Source: Caldifarciminota bacterium
GTDB lineage: Bacteria > Hydrothermota > Tepidihabitantia > SM23-42
Direction of reading: 5' to 3'
DNA length: 58,845 nt
Assembly: GCA_020343595.1 (NCBI GenBank)
Contig: CP070802.1
Location: 506,167-565,011, forward strand
In this document: positions 1-9,591 of the stretch, piece after piece
How the letters are laid out: the number at the start of each line of letters is the position of its first letter
Position numbering within the stretch: position 1 is the first letter of the stretch
Notes under the pieces: model-generated
Told to the model about the DNA's origin: nothing
What the model saw: the letters and a program-made list of their open reading frames with translations, nothing else
Database searches by the model: none
Program-made: the position numbers and the translations under genes

Positions 1-1605
1 GCTGGTGACGTCACCAGCTTTATCAACGGCGCCAACAACCAGCAGGTTAGGAAGGTCAAAGGAAGCAGGATAATAATCCTCAAAGGATACATTATCATTG
101 TCATTACCAGCCGCATTCACGAACAATATTCCAGGGGCTTCTCTCATTGCGGTGAAGAGAGCTTCCTTTTCGATATCGAACATCTCTCGGGCCAATCGCG
201 CGCGTTCTTCGGCCGTCTCACCAACACCATTTGCCTCAAGATCACTCTCGGTGCCGCGTACGGTTCCGCCCCAGCTCATGTTCACGACGCGCACACCATT
301 GGCCTTCATGTATTCGATGGCTTCGGCATAATTTCGTGCCATCTTATGCGAGAGTTCAATGGTCGGTTCCTTCGGTATCGTATGATAATCAGTTGTGAAA
401 CGTACGGTCAGAATGCGGGCATAGGGATTACCATCAACGGCAATACCTGCGACATGCGTACCATGCATGTGCAACGCAAGCATCATGAGTTCCTCGAAAA
501 AAGCATTGAAGTCCTCTGGCCGCATCTTGCTCATCTCCTGCCTTAAGAGCGACGCTTCATCACTATCTATGGCCGACTGCACATCAAAGAAACCTTTTAT
601 CAATATGGTTTTTTTCTTCAATTCCTTTTCGGTCAGTTCTACCGGATACAATATCTCAGAAGTCTTCTCTTCCTCCAGGTCATATGCGATGCCGTGTATG
701 TCATCGACAAATCCATTACTATCATTGTCCACTCCATCAGCAATTTCTTTCTCATTCACAAAAAGTACGTTCCGGAAAACGTCGACATCCAAACCCGTAT
801 CCCAAATACCAACGACAACCGGCGTGAAACCATCTGATGCATCCAACTCTACATGACGTTCCTGCCATATATCGGGTTTTTCGATACGGTTCGCAGCGAT
901 ATGGCGTGCAAGAGTAGACACGATAGTCTCTTTTATTGGAAGAGTAACGGTCATCGCGTAACGCAGATTGATAATACGGTATGCAATTTCGTTACTGACT
1001 TCACCCGTCTGTTCAACGACCGGATCGAACTGTCCTGCCACAATGCTCATGATCAAATTCTCGCTCAAAATCTCCAAGCTGCCCTTGATTTCCTCAACGC
1101 TTTCCTGGACAATATTCCATGGTAGCTTCTCGAGAGCCGCCGACAATAGGTCTGAAAGGACTTCTTCAGACCCCTCTCTATCTACATCCCCGACCCTGAT
1201 ATGCCATGTTATCACCGATCCGCTTACGATCCCCGTAGTATATCGCTGCGCTTCTTTATCCTGTAGCTCTCTTATTCGCTCTATGGTCTTAAGCGCATTC
1301 TCATATTTACCTTCAAGCACATCGAGATTCTTCAACACACTGTAGAAGTTCCTCAGCGTTGTCCGGTCTTCGATATCGTAGCCCTCAAGGTCGGATTCGA
1401 TATCGGCACGGACTTTTGCCGCGAAAGCACTGAATGCCCTATCATCCTTCATCAACTCCGACACAGAACCAGACACCTCGTAGCTGCGCCGGGGTAGATC
1501 ATCGACACTACTGATCCTCTTCTCGGCTGTTCCACCTTCCTGCGAGTAAGAAAAGTGAATTAGCACGATCGCACATAGTACGAATACCACTGCACCTCTT
1601 GTCAT
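1..1605 (-). CDS. S8 (subtilisin-like) serine peptidase, 3' end cut off by window edge
   Basis: The minus-strand frame is open from an ATG at 1605 (AGGGAG ribosome site just upstream) to the left edge, giving 535 residues without a stop. The N-terminus MTRGAVVFVLCAIVLIHFSYS is a Sec signal peptide. After a roughly 240-residue helical, charged prodomain-like region come the subtilase motifs: GIWDTGLD with catalytic Asp269, HGTHVAG with catalytic His381, and NAAGND with the oxyanion Asn at about 501. The catalytic Ser motif (GTS-MA) must lie beyond position 1. Between Asp and His there is an insertion of about 110 residues, longer than in classical subtilisins. The protein is therefore a secreted endopeptidase of family S8; whether it carries the sorting domain seen on its neighbours cannot be judged here. 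Confidence 0.93.
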   Translation of the reverse strand, partial: MTRGAVVFVLCAIVLIHFSYSQEGGTAEKRISSVDDLPRRSYEVSGSVSELMKDDRAFSAFAAKVRADIESDLEGYDIEDRTTLRNFYSVLKNLDVLEGKYENALKTIERIRELQDKEAQRYTTGIVSGSVITWHIRVGDVDREGSEEVLSDLLSAALEKLPWNIVQESVEEIKGSLEILSENLIMSIVAGQFDPVVEQTGEVSNEIAYRIINLRYAMTVTLPIKETIVSTLARHIAANRIEKPDIWQERHVELDASDGFTPVVVGIWDTGLDVDVFRNVLFVNEKEIADGVDNDSNGFVDDIHGIAYDLEEEKTSEILYPVELTEKELKKKTILIKGFFDVQSAIDSDEASLLRQEMSKMRPEDFNAFFEELMMLALHMHGTHVAGIAVDGNPYARILTVRFTTDYHTIPKEPTIELSHKMARNYAEAIEYMKANGVRVVNMSWGGTVRGTESDLEANGVGETAEERARLAREMFDIEKEALFTAMREAPGILFVNAAGNDNDNVSFEDYYPASFDLPNLLVVGAVDKAGDVTS

Positions 1606-1807
1606 CTTACGACTCCCTTTTTGATCAACGTATCCTATGACAAGCTAAATTGACTGAATCACGATTCACAGCTCATCTATATATCTATACGTATTTTCAA
1701 TGGATAAGTTACATACGTATCACACGGCAATTGTATTGGTTTGCTGCCAGGCTCGTGGGAAATGAGCAGCTGCAATCAGTTTAGCCCGAATCGTGCAATA
1801 TCAGACC

Positions 1808-2491
1808 TTACTGTTGTTCCTCCTGGACCGGCTCGATACAATCCGGCTCATTGTAGGATGGTGAGTTAACCTTCTTTGAAACCGTATATGCTTCCAGATC
1901 TGCCGAACTGAAAGGTTCGAGCAGTGGCAACAGCGTCTCAGGATCCTGTACGCTTGTATCCAGCCAGAGTTTGCGATCATCCGGCGGGATGATCACCGGC
2001 ATACGATTATGAATGGGCTCCATCATCTCGTTTGCGCGTGTGGTGATTATTGTGCAAGTCCGGAGGATTTCCCCATCCTTCGATTTCCAATTCTCGTAGA
2101 GGCCGGCAAAACCGAACGGACGGTCCTCGCGTAAATGCACGTACATCGGTATTTTTCGCTTGCCGTCGGCAAGTTTTCTCCACTCATAAAAACCATCGGC
2201 AACCACCAGACAACGCTGTTTTTTGAAAGCACGGGCAAAACTCTTTTTCTGCGCCACGGTCTCGGCACGGGCGTTGATCATCCTGTATCCGATCGCGGGA
2301 TCATCTGCCCAGAACGGAACCAGACCCCACCGGAATTTGACCAAACGGTTGCCCCCGTTTCCGATCACGCAAGCAATATCCTGACTCGGCGCGATATTAT
2401 AGCTCGGTTCAAACGCCCATTGAACTTCATAAATATCGAACTCGTCCTCAATTACGGTTATTGTGCTTTTTCTGACAAATCTCCCGCACAT
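1808..2491 (-). CDS. yedK: SRAP family protein (YedK/HMCES), abasic-site DNA-protein crosslinker
   Basis: The 227-residue protein starts MCGRF, so Cys2 becomes the N-terminal nucleophile that forms a thiazolidine crosslink with abasic sites in single-stranded DNA. The other family residues are present: Asn73 in NARAE, Glu103 in GFYEW and His161 in IHNRMP. The family role is to shield abasic sites at stalled forks, and it acts in the cytoplasm. Length is normal (about 220-230). It stands alone between two secreted-peptidase genes with gaps of about 200 bp downstream and 36 bp upstream, and no SOS box is apparent. Confidence 0.95.
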   Translation of the reverse strand: MCGRFVRKSTITVIEDEFDIYEVQWAFEPSYNIAPSQDIACVIGNGGNRLVKFRWGLVPFWADDPAIGYRMINARAETVAQKKSFARAFKKQRCLVVADGFYEWRKLADGKRKIPMYVHLREDRPFGFAGLYENWKSKDGEILRTCTIITTRANEMMEPIHNRMPVIIPPDDRKLWLDTSVQDPETLLPLLEPFSSADLEAYTVSKKVNSPSYNEPDCIEPVQEEQQ

Positions 2492-2527
2492 AACTCTCCT
2501 TTCCGTATTTTATATTATTACATGACC

Positions 2528-3742
2528 TTACCTTACAACGATTATTTTCTCTGAATGTGTCATGTCATTTTCTTCGACAAGAATGAAATAGATACCAGGG
2601 GCCAGCATGTATGATCCACCACTCCCAGACGCAACGACCCTGCCACTGACGTCGACTATCTTGAATATTCTCTCGGTATCGACAGCAATAAACCCAACAC
2701 TGGGATTGGGCAATACTGCCAAAGAACGTGCTGCGACTATGTCATTTTGCTCTTCGACACCAACATTCGCCACGGTCACCAACATGCTATCCCTCTGAAT
2801 ATTCCCAGCTGCATCGCATGCCTCAACAATAACCCAGTAGTCGCCGTTAGTAAAACTACCGGTTTCCCAGGCACAAGCCGCGTCCGTACTTTCGATGAGA
2901 CTGTCACCATCGGTGTTTGAAACGATGAAATAATAATCACGGTGACTATAATCACCACGCGTATTGCAGACAGCATCATCCTTGTAAATGACATCGACAT
3001 TCTCTGTGTAGTCGAGAACACCGCAGAATATGAACGACTGCGTGCTAGGCAGAGTGTCGACACCGCGTATTTCATGGGAAATACTATAAGGAATCAACCG
3101 CTCCCAGACCGGGTTGTAAAGAGGAAGCCCTACGTCATCATGAATCTTGGCGATTATATCTACACTCCCATAAAGATTACTGGGTTGCAGATAGGTGCTC
3201 GTATTGTTCTGGCAAAAAGCGAATCTGTCATTTGAATAGGCGTCTTCAAAAACCGGCTTGGTCGTATCATCGTATGGTTGAATGATAAGCAAGGGGTTCT
3301 CAACGAACGCCCAGTCACCGTATTGCCAGATCGCGCCAGCATCCTTGATGCGGGCAAAATGCAGATGATCAAAACCAGTGATCGGCCATTCTACGAGATA
3401 CCCTATGAGTTCGCCTTCCGTAACAGTTTCACCGACATCCTTATGATCCTGATATGGATCAATGTGGGCGTAGAGCCACGCTTCTACAGAATCGTTGGTC
3501 TCATAATCGGCAATTGCGAGCCGCCAGTGGTAATCTCCCGAAATGGTCAGCCAACCTTTCACAACACCCGATTGCACTGCATAAACCGGCCGGTGAATCG
3601 TGTCGGCCATCACGTCAATGCCGGGATGGAGATAAGGAAAACCACCATAAAACTGGTATTCACCCCAGTTATTTCCCAAGGGCTGCGTCGAATCTATGGG
3701 CGCAAGGGGCCAGCCCGTCGCGATGATCAAAAGAAGTATCAT
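2528..3742 (-). CDS. Secreted M23-like metallopeptidase with C-terminal sorting domain
   Basis: A 404-residue protein with a short N-terminal hydrophobic segment (residues 1-10). The LytM/M23 zinc motifs are visible: H39xxxD43 in HPGIDVMAD and the HxH pair H126/H128 in DHLHFA, with a further His at 93. This family cuts peptidoglycan cross-bridges or other Gly-rich peptides. The middle (about 150-320) is an Ig-like region, and the end (about 330-404) carries the PNPSVG, VDVSGR and PGIYF pattern of the type IX-like sorting module shared with other proteins in this window. The start ATG overlaps the stop of the upstream gene (ATGA at 3739-3742), so translation is probably coupled. Confidence 0.82.
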   Translation of the reverse strand: MILLLIIATGWPLAPIDSTQPLGNNWGEYQFYGGFPYLHPGIDVMADTIHRPVYAVQSGVVKGWLTISGDYHWRLAIADYETNDSVEAWLYAHIDPYQDHKDVGETVTEGELIGYLVEWPITGFDHLHFARIKDAGAIWQYGDWAFVENPLLIIQPYDDTTKPVFEDAYSNDRFAFCQNNTSTYLQPSNLYGSVDIIAKIHDDVGLPLYNPVWERLIPYSISHEIRGVDTLPSTQSFIFCGVLDYTENVDVIYKDDAVCNTRGDYSHRDYYFIVSNTDGDSLIESTDAACAWETGSFTNGDYWVIVEACDAAGNIQRDSMLVTVANVGVEEQNDIVAARSLAVLPNPSVGFIAVDTERIFKIVDVSGRVVASGSGGSYMLAPGIYFILVEENDMTHSEKIIVVR

Positions 3743-4353
3743 TCTCGCCTAACCCATGTGCGGTTTCGCGTATCGTATACATCGTATCCGGCCGGGAATC
3801 GCACCTGAATGTTGTCTCCATCCGTCGAAAAGGATACATCACGTGCATATGGAGAAGGAAGGAATTCGGTATCCCCCAGGCTACCATACTCATATACGAA
3901 GAGAGTATCGGCCGAAATAACCGCAACCCAAGAGCCGCGTTCCGTGCTCGCAAACAGTCGCCCCGGGCGGTATGCGCTCGAAAGCATACCGTCGTGCGAA
4001 TAGGCGAATATCCCCTCTCGATCAGATGCGAAGAAGAGAGCTCCGTCCGGAGAGAAACCAAATCCGTTTGGATACACAAGTTCCCTCAGCATCGTCTCAC
4101 TGCCATCCTGTTGATACAAATACAGATGATACTCGTTCAGCGCAAAGACACTTCCTGTATTGCTAATAAAAAAGGTTTGCAAAGGGATATCGCTTTTTTC
4201 GTATACGATATCACCGTACTGGTCATACAGCACAAAGGTTTCGGTGAAAAGATCTGCACCGCCAGAATATCGAACAACACCATGAAACATTCTATTGTCC
4301 GAATATACATCCGTTGCAAAAGAAAAAATGAGACTGATAATAAAAACAATCAC
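3739..4353 (-). CDS. Secreted beta-propeller-like protein of unknown function
   Basis: A longer reading of this frame from 4587 overlaps the membrane-protein gene upstream. The likely start is the GTG at 4353, which overlaps that gene's TGA and gives a 204-residue protein beginning with the signal-peptide-like stretch MIVFIISLIFSFATDVYS. The rest has repeated aromatic-rich strands of 40-45 residues (GFSPDGALFFAS, VSFSTDGDNIQVRF), reminiscent of WD40/TolB propeller blades. It is too short for a full propeller, so it may be partial or oligomeric. It sits between a membrane protein and an M23-like peptidase with overlapping codons on both sides, suggesting one three-gene envelope operon. No specific function can be named. 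Confidence 0.68.
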   Translation of the reverse strand: MIVFIISLIFSFATDVYSDNRMFHGVVRYSGGADLFTETFVLYDQYGDIVYEKSDIPLQTFFISNTGSVFALNEYHLYLYQQDGSETMLRELVYPNGFGFSPDGALFFASDREGIFAYSHDGMLSSAYRPGRLFASTERGSWVAVISADTLFVYEYGSLGDTEFLPSPYARDVSFSTDGDNIQVRFPAGYDVYDTRNRTWVRRE

Positions 4354-4724
4354 ACAATGCTCGGAACAAGAAATGCCGCGACGAGCAACTTCACAAACGG
4401 GCAAATCTTCATTGGTATGACAGACGTTCTGGCGCCGGTGAAGAACGAAAGAATAGAGAGTGTCACCAGCATACCAAAACACAGCCAGTAAACAATTCTT
4501 GCGCCCAGGGTGCTGTGTCCAGCAATGAGCGTCATGAAGAAGATCAGCACACCGATGAAGATAAGAACCAGCCCTTCGACGATCCATTCCATTATTACAA
4601 TGAATCTGTTATCAACTGAAATCACTCCAAAACCTCGGACTATCGACATGGTGGGTACCAGATGAGCAATACCCCAAAGTGTTATTACAGCTGAGCCCAC
4701 ATACAGTAAGACTATGTTAAGCAT
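4350..4724 (-). CDS. Four-helix integral membrane protein, unknown function
   Basis: A 124-residue hydrophobic protein with about four predicted membrane helices, near residues 3-22, 42-66, 75-96 and 105-122. No catalytic motif is recognised. The stop codon overlaps the GTG start of the secreted propeller-like gene, and the two are followed by an M23-like peptidase in the same arrangement, so it probably works in the cell envelope with them. Confidence 0.7.
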   Translation of the reverse strand: MLNIVLLYVGSAVITLWGIAHLVPTMSIVRGFGVISVDNRFIVIMEWIVEGLVLIFIGVLIFFMTLIAGHSTLGARIVYWLCFGMLVTLSILSFFTGARTSVIPMKICPFVKLLVAAFLVPSIV

Positions 4725-4754
4725 ATGCTCCTCCTATGCTATAAACAATCAAGG

Positions 4755-5798
4755 TCAAACCTCCTGCTCCATGATGGATTTGAGAGCCTTCAGTGTCTGT
4801 TCGATATCATCTGAGCCGACGCCGTAATGTGTGACCATCCGGAATCTTCTCGGTCCGGTGGACAGCGTCCGTATACCTTTGTCTGCAAGCCTCGCGACCA
4901 GTTCATCCGCGCCTATTCTACCGTTCTCAATTTCAAAATACACAATATTCGTATAGACCTTATCAGGGTCTATCAATAGCCCGGAAATACCGGCAATGCC
5001 TTCGGCAAGGCGCCGGGCGTTCTCATGGTCGTCAGCAAGACGCTTCACCATTTTCCCCAGTGCAACGATCCCCGGCGCGGCAACTATGCCTGCCTGCCGC
5101 ATACCGCCGCCGAGGAGTTTACGATTCCTCCTTGCCTCGGCAATGAATTCACGCGTCCCACAGACGACCGAGCCAACCGGAGCCGAAAGCCCCTTTGACA
5201 AACAAAAAGAGACTGAATCAACGTGGCGCACTAGATCCTTGACGTCAACATCGAGTGCCACCACGGCATTGAAGATCCTTGCGCCGTCAAGGTGCACCGG
5301 TAATCCCCGCTCGTGCGCCATTTCGCAAACCGACGCGACGTACTCAGGTTGGAGCGGAGCACCGTAGCATCGGTTATGGGTGTTTTCCAAGCAAATCAAC
5401 CTCGTTCGGGGCCAGTGGTCATTATCACCCCTTATCGCCGCCTTTATGTCCTCAAGTCTTATGGTACCATCAGGTTGATTCAAAACCGTATGCGGATGCA
5501 CGCCGCCCACTGCCGACATGCTGCCGCACTCATTAAGAAACATGTGTGACTTGTCGCCGATTATCACTTCCTCACCGCGCTCACAATGAGTCAACACGCA
5601 AACGAGATTACCCATTGTCCCGCTACTCACCAGGAGAGCAGCTTCCTTTCCCATCAACTCAGCAGAAATGTCCTGCAATCTATTTATCGTCGGGTCCTCT
5701 CTGAAAACATCATCACCGAGTTCCGCGCTGCGCATCGCATCACGCATTTCCTCTGTGGGCAGTGTGACAGTATCACTACGCAAATCGACTATTCTCAT
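4755..5798 (-). CDS. ltaE: Low-specificity L-threonine aldolase
   Basis: A PLP-dependent fold-type I enzyme that cleaves L-threonine or L-allo-threonine to glycine and acetaldehyde. The start is the ATG at 5798, because GGAGG lies six bases ahead; a more upstream in-frame ATG at 5822 has no such site. The 347-residue protein shows the family N-terminus (MRIVDLRSDTVTLPT), the LDGARIFNA segment that holds the PLP-binding Asp near residue 171, and the Schiff-base lysine K202 in SFCLSKGLSAP. Length and motif order are normal. It lies downstream of a small TIGR04076-type gene and upstream of the membrane protein gene at 4724. Confidence 0.95.
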   Translation of the reverse strand: MRIVDLRSDTVTLPTEEMRDAMRSAELGDDVFREDPTINRLQDISAELMGKEAALLVSSGTMGNLVCVLTHCERGEEVIIGDKSHMFLNECGSMSAVGGVHPHTVLNQPDGTIRLEDIKAAIRGDNDHWPRTRLICLENTHNRCYGAPLQPEYVASVCEMAHERGLPVHLDGARIFNAVVALDVDVKDLVRHVDSVSFCLSKGLSAPVGSVVCGTREFIAEARRNRKLLGGGMRQAGIVAAPGIVALGKMVKRLADDHENARRLAEGIAGISGLLIDPDKVYTNIVYFEIENGRIGADELVARLADKGIRTLSTGPRRFRMVTHYGVGSDDIEQTLKALKSIMEQEV

Positions 5799-5887
5799 CA
5801 CAAACCTCCACCGTTGATTCAATGCAACTGATCATTATGATACAGATCAATTAATAACCGTGTTTCCCAGATAACGCAATGATTATG

Positions 5888-6160
5888 CTATTCCAACTCT
5901 TCTATCCTGAAGATCACTTTGGACAAGGGATCTGGGCACTGCCATTCCTGCAGCACGTCGAGCATGCCCTCATCCTTGATGTTCCTTATCACAGCGCCTG
6001 ACAGCACAGGAAGAATGCTGCCCAGAGCAAATATGCAGACACTCTTCCCTTCCGGTATCTCCAGTTTCGCATTCCTGACATAGAATTCAATCCCTTCCTT
6101 CATTCGGCTACACGGCCCCTCTGCCTTCACCACGGTTACTTTCAGATCTTTAAATGCCAC
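5888..6160 (-). CDS. TIGR04076 family small protein
   Basis: A 90-residue protein with the pattern of the TIGR04076 family: an N-terminal VTVVKAEGPCSRMKEGIEF segment, a central FALGSILPVLSGA stretch and a CPDP motif near the C-terminus. Two conserved Cys (about 17 and 75) suggest metal or redox chemistry, but the family has no established role. It is followed by threonine aldolase and preceded by a DUF3795 gene. Confidence 0.8.
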   Translation of the reverse strand: MAFKDLKVTVVKAEGPCSRMKEGIEFYVRNAKLEIPEGKSVCIFALGSILPVLSGAVIRNIKDEGMLDVLQEWQCPDPLSKVIFRIEELE

Positions 6161-6194
6161 GTGACCCTCATTTCATAACAAAACCTGCTGAATT

Positions 6195-6566
6195 TCATCC
6201 TTTCTTTTCGAAATACTGCCCCAGCCACTGTTCAATACCGGCCTCTTTCATTTTCCTCAGCGTCTCCACTGCCCTGGCATGATGTTCATATTCCCGCCCC
6301 CACTCTTCAAGGGGATGACAAGGAAAATCAGGACACTGCGCACAAAATACCAATCCTTTCTCGTAAACACAGCAATGCAGGATCTTACACTTCGGCGCCC
6401 AATGATCTCCCTCTCGGTCCGAACGACAACCGTCACATCTTATCTTAGCAGGATCAACATTCTGACTCTGCCAGTAAGCCAACTCTTCATCGGTCCGTAA
6501 GCGGATCGGACAACTGTAACAGTCCAATCCACAAGGTGTCAGATACCAGCGTCTATCTCTAAGCAT
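6195..6566 (-). CDS. DUF3795 Cys-rich protein
   Basis: A 123-residue protein with Cys clusters typical of DUF3795: CGLDCYSC near residues 12-19, CDGC near 43-46, CKILHCC near 60-66 and CAQCPDFPC near 75-83. These probably bind zinc or an Fe-S centre. The family is common in anaerobes and has no known reaction. The C-terminus ends in an EKKG tail. Confidence 0.85.
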   Translation of the reverse strand: MLRDRRWYLTPCGLDCYSCPIRLRTDEELAYWQSQNVDPAKIRCDGCRSDREGDHWAPKCKILHCCVYEKGLVFCAQCPDFPCHPLEEWGREYEHHARAVETLRKMKEAGIEQWLGQYFEKKG

Positions 6567-6651
6567 TATGACGCCAAAGGTTGTTTGAAATCTACGAACG
6601 TTCCCATCTTTGTTAATGTCTTTTTCTAATTAGTAATACGACCTGCGCGTC

Positions 6652-6924
6652 CTACATCATCTCTTTCAGAACCGGCCCAAGTTTTCCCTTAACCGCATCT
6701 GAAAGTTCTTCGACCTTCATGAGAGAGAGGCAGCAGAATTCGTTGTCTCGCGACATATTGATAACAACGAATTTGTCCCCGGGTTTTATTTTAGCCGCTT
6801 CCCGTATCTCTTTGGGCAACACCATTTGCCCGCGTTCGTCGATCGTTACGATGGCTTTAACCTCACAACACTTGGATTCCTTCCCTCCTGAGCCTTCCTT
6901 TGACTTGTCACTATTCTTCTTCAT
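6652..6924 (-). CDS. AbrB/SpoVT-type DNA-binding protein, HgcAB-associated-like
   Basis: A 90-residue protein with a Lys-rich N-terminus, a CC pair (KCCEVK), then a swapped-hairpin AbrB domain: VTIDERGQMVLPKEIREAAKI followed by KPGDKFVVI. A second CC pair lies in EFCCLSL. The paired Cys and the ELSDAVKGKLGPVLKEMM tail match what I recall of the HgcAB-associated protein family (HgcC). No hgcA or hgcB gene is in this window, so the name describes resemblance, not role. Such proteins act as transcription regulators or antitoxin-like DNA binders. Confidence 0.75.
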   Translation of the reverse strand: MKKNSDKSKEGSGGKESKCCEVKAIVTIDERGQMVLPKEIREAAKIKPGDKFVVINMSRDNEFCCLSLMKVEELSDAVKGKLGPVLKEMM

Positions 6925-7015
6925 CTAGCACCTCCAGTTGGGCAGCACTAAATTATCTAAAATATCAGAATCTACTGAATATTGTAACGGCTTCACACCG
7001 ATTGTCAAGAACGCA

Positions 7016-8725
7016 CTATTTAGTCAGTACCGCCTTCAGTGTATGCTCGGATCGACCGACCCTGAATCTGATAAAATACACGCCAGCAGCAAAGCCCCCA
7101 GACCGCGGATTCCATATGATCTCATGTGCACCCGCGCCAAAATGCTCGCCGGCTAATTCCCCCACTCGCCGGCCCAATGCATCAAACAAGGCAACCTCAA
7201 CAAAACCCGGTCTTACGAGCTCGAACTCAACCGACATGCTTCGAGAGGATACAGATGGTGAAATACGAACATCAAGTGCATACTCGATGCTTGAACGAGG
7301 GAACTCCTCAATGCCCGTGGAAGGATAACCAATGAACGTTACATACCTCGTTTCACCAGCTGTGAGTCGCTGGTCACCCTGATTCCAGCAGTACATCAAC
7401 ACGAAGTTGTCCGTGATCACCGTTCCATAGCAATTGCTGTCAATCACGACGGCGCTGTCATAGCGGCCGGGCAGGAAGGCGAAAGGATGACGCCTTCCAG
7501 AGGTTCCACTAAAACCGGGATCAACACTGTCATAATTCGCCTCTACCCAAAAGGTGATCGTGTCTATACCCGGACCCGGTGCAACATCCAATCCCTGATC
7601 CCACCAGGGATCACGCCATGCAAACATTCGTATATCGGCAGCCGGATCCCCATAATAACAGCAGGCATCACGATCGTAATCAAGCCCGGTCGGGTCTGTC
7701 CCCGGCGTGTTGTTTATCTCATCGAAAAGGAGTTCCTGGTTATTGATGTAGAACGCTTCGGCATACGTGTATCGGTCCTGCGCCATCTGGAGTAGACTAG
7801 CCAGACCCCATAGCATATAACCGTAGACGGTCGTAGGCATGTAGCCGGTCATCGCGATCGCACCACCCGAACCGAGCCACCCGTAGGGCATGTAATTGGG
7901 ATTACTCGGATTGCCAACGAGACAGTTACCCATCGCATTATAGACTTTAGGATTTGTCGAGTTGATATACCGATTGACGCCGATACGCGGGTCACCGTAC
8001 ACCTGACCGGCCTCGGATCTAAAATACCCTTCAAGATCTGGCGTCGGGTAATGGAGCTGCCAAACATCTACATTCCCGTGCCCACTCGTAATAAAATAAT
8101 CGACCGGTCCTTGCAAGCTATATCCGAGTATTGTATCGTTGATACCATCGTTGATGTAGTTGACGAGTAATGTGCACCGGTCGTCCGGACAGCGCGGTGG
8201 ACAAACGGTATCGATGATCAATGACGTGTCAGGGATCTTGAATCTTATCCGATTGTATTGAGCCTCGAAAGTGGAAATGCCTTGATAGAACCAGCTGTCC
8301 CAGGTGCAATTCGTGCCGCCGAGCACAGTACGCAGCTGCAGGGTTTGGTTCTGCACGATCCGCATCGCGTCAGGAGGGTCACGGCCGGTCACCAGTCCCC
8401 AAATCGCGTCACCGTAGGGATCGGCGTCTAACTCGCGCGTCATCACCCAAATGTCTTCCACAAAAGGCGTCTGGATCTCGTACCAACTGCGTCCCACAAA
8501 GGCAATGTAATCAGGACTGTACGCTGCCAGTGCGGCCTTCACTTCCTGGAGTGAGTCCTGCCAGACAAAAACCTGACCGCTGTGACGGGCTGCCAGAGAA
8601 TCGACGACTTCACTCCAACCGATCATGCTATTCGTCGTATCACTGACCACGATCGCATAACGCTCCGCCGATGTCGACATAAAGAGCCCGGCACAAAAAA
8701 TACATAAACTGATTTTCTTAATCAT
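7016..8725 (-). CDS. Secreted C25/gingipain-like cysteine peptidase with sorting domain
   Basis: A 569-residue protein with signal peptide MIKKISLCIFCAGLFMSTSA. The clan CD catalytic dyad is suggested by His216 in FITSGHGNVD and Cys268 in YNAMGNCLVG, with spacing and hydrophobic strands before each as in gingipains and caspases. The C-terminal 90 residues carry VEVALFDALGRRVGEL, a WNPRSGG variant of the WDG loop, and AAGVYFIRF followed by a KAVLTK tail, which is the shared sorting module. Gingipain relatives are cell-surface or secreted endopeptidases. A second C25-type gene lies at 52136-54277. The His/Cys assignment is by motif only. Confidence 0.75.
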   Translation of the reverse strand: MIKKISLCIFCAGLFMSTSAERYAIVVSDTTNSMIGWSEVVDSLAARHSGQVFVWQDSLQEVKAALAAYSPDYIAFVGRSWYEIQTPFVEDIWVMTRELDADPYGDAIWGLVTGRDPPDAMRIVQNQTLQLRTVLGGTNCTWDSWFYQGISTFEAQYNRIRFKIPDTSLIIDTVCPPRCPDDRCTLLVNYINDGINDTILGYSLQGPVDYFITSGHGNVDVWQLHYPTPDLEGYFRSEAGQVYGDPRIGVNRYINSTNPKVYNAMGNCLVGNPSNPNYMPYGWLGSGGAIAMTGYMPTTVYGYMLWGLASLLQMAQDRYTYAEAFYINNQELLFDEINNTPGTDPTGLDYDRDACCYYGDPAADIRMFAWRDPWWDQGLDVAPGPGIDTITFWVEANYDSVDPGFSGTSGRRHPFAFLPGRYDSAVVIDSNCYGTVITDNFVLMYCWNQGDQRLTAGETRYVTFIGYPSTGIEEFPRSSIEYALDVRISPSVSSRSMSVEFELVRPGFVEVALFDALGRRVGELAGEHFGAGAHEIIWNPRSGGFAAGVYFIRFRVGRSEHTLKAVLTK

Positions 8726-8762
8726 GGTTCGATACCCCCTCTGCTATACAGCAGCACACTAT

Positions 8763-9563
8763 TCATTTTGCTGATACCAGCCGCTCCTTCACATCATCCC
8801 AGTCCATGGTCTTCGCTTCATCCCAGAACCAGATCTCCGCTTCTTCGCGGCATTTCTTCAGTGCCTTATGATCAGCGACAAAGTATAATCGCCGTATCCT
8901 TTCCACGATCTCAGCAGGCATTTCGTAATATACATACGTGGTGAAAAAGCGGTAGTGCCACGGTGAATGCTTCATTCTCAAGATCTCGACGAGTGGACGG
9001 AGAATATAACTCAAATAGTAGCTCAAAGCTTCCGCTGCATTGCCGCGGTTCAATTCCTTGAGCACGAGGACCTGGAATAATTCAAATGTCGTCTTATGTG
9101 ACTCGAAGCGCGTCTTCATCTCCTGGAGATATTTGTCGACGTCCACCGGGTCGTCCTTGATCACGCCGGTTTTGTCAAAATGTACAAATGGCTTGCCGTG
9201 TATGGAATACTGCAGGAATTTCTCCTTGCTCGATCGCTTCATTATCGCGGCGTCAACAAACAGAAACGGGCTTGCCTCCTTGAGACGCCAGAAGACCTGT
9301 GAATTGCCGTGCCAGGTCGGCTCGGGCACGCGAAATTTCAAATCGACCTCTCCGAAATCGGCAAGTGATTGTTCAATGATAGTGATAACATTATCGATAT
9401 GAGCATCGTCACATACAACATACAGATCGATATCTGACCACTCATCGACGCGTCCGAAACTCGCCGCTCCAGCTTCCCAGACAGCATCCACGTAGTCCGC
9501 TTTCTTGAGCTTTTCAACCATCGCTTTGACAATGTCTTCATGTTTGTATGGATTCTTCTCCAT
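8763..9563 (-). CDS. Nucleotidyltransferase-domain protein (MNT/aminoglycoside-type)
   Basis: The start is the ATG at 9563, with GGGGAGG seven bases ahead; the same frame stays open further up only by overlapping the MBL gene. The 266-residue product has the pol-beta-type nucleotidyltransferase signature, residues about 35-50: AASFGRVDEWSDIDLYVV, with the two metal-binding Asp in DID and a third acidic site in GEVDLKF. The C-terminal half is helical and Trp/Tyr-rich. Relatives transfer AMP to small molecules or to partner toxins. It follows the MBL hydrolase gene by 28 bp and is probably co-transcribed with it. Confidence 0.82.
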   Translation of the reverse strand: MEKNPYKHEDIVKAMVEKLKKADYVDAVWEAGAASFGRVDEWSDIDLYVVCDDAHIDNVITIIEQSLADFGEVDLKFRVPEPTWHGNSQVFWRLKEASPFLFVDAAIMKRSSKEKFLQYSIHGKPFVHFDKTGVIKDDPVDVDKYLQEMKTRFESHKTTFELFQVLVLKELNRGNAAEALSYYLSYILRPLVEILRMKHSPWHYRFFTTYVYYEMPAEIVERIRRLYFVADHKALKKCREEAEIWFWDEAKTMDWDDVKERLVSAK

Positions 9564-9591
9564 GAAACATCCTCCCCTTCTTAGAATATCA

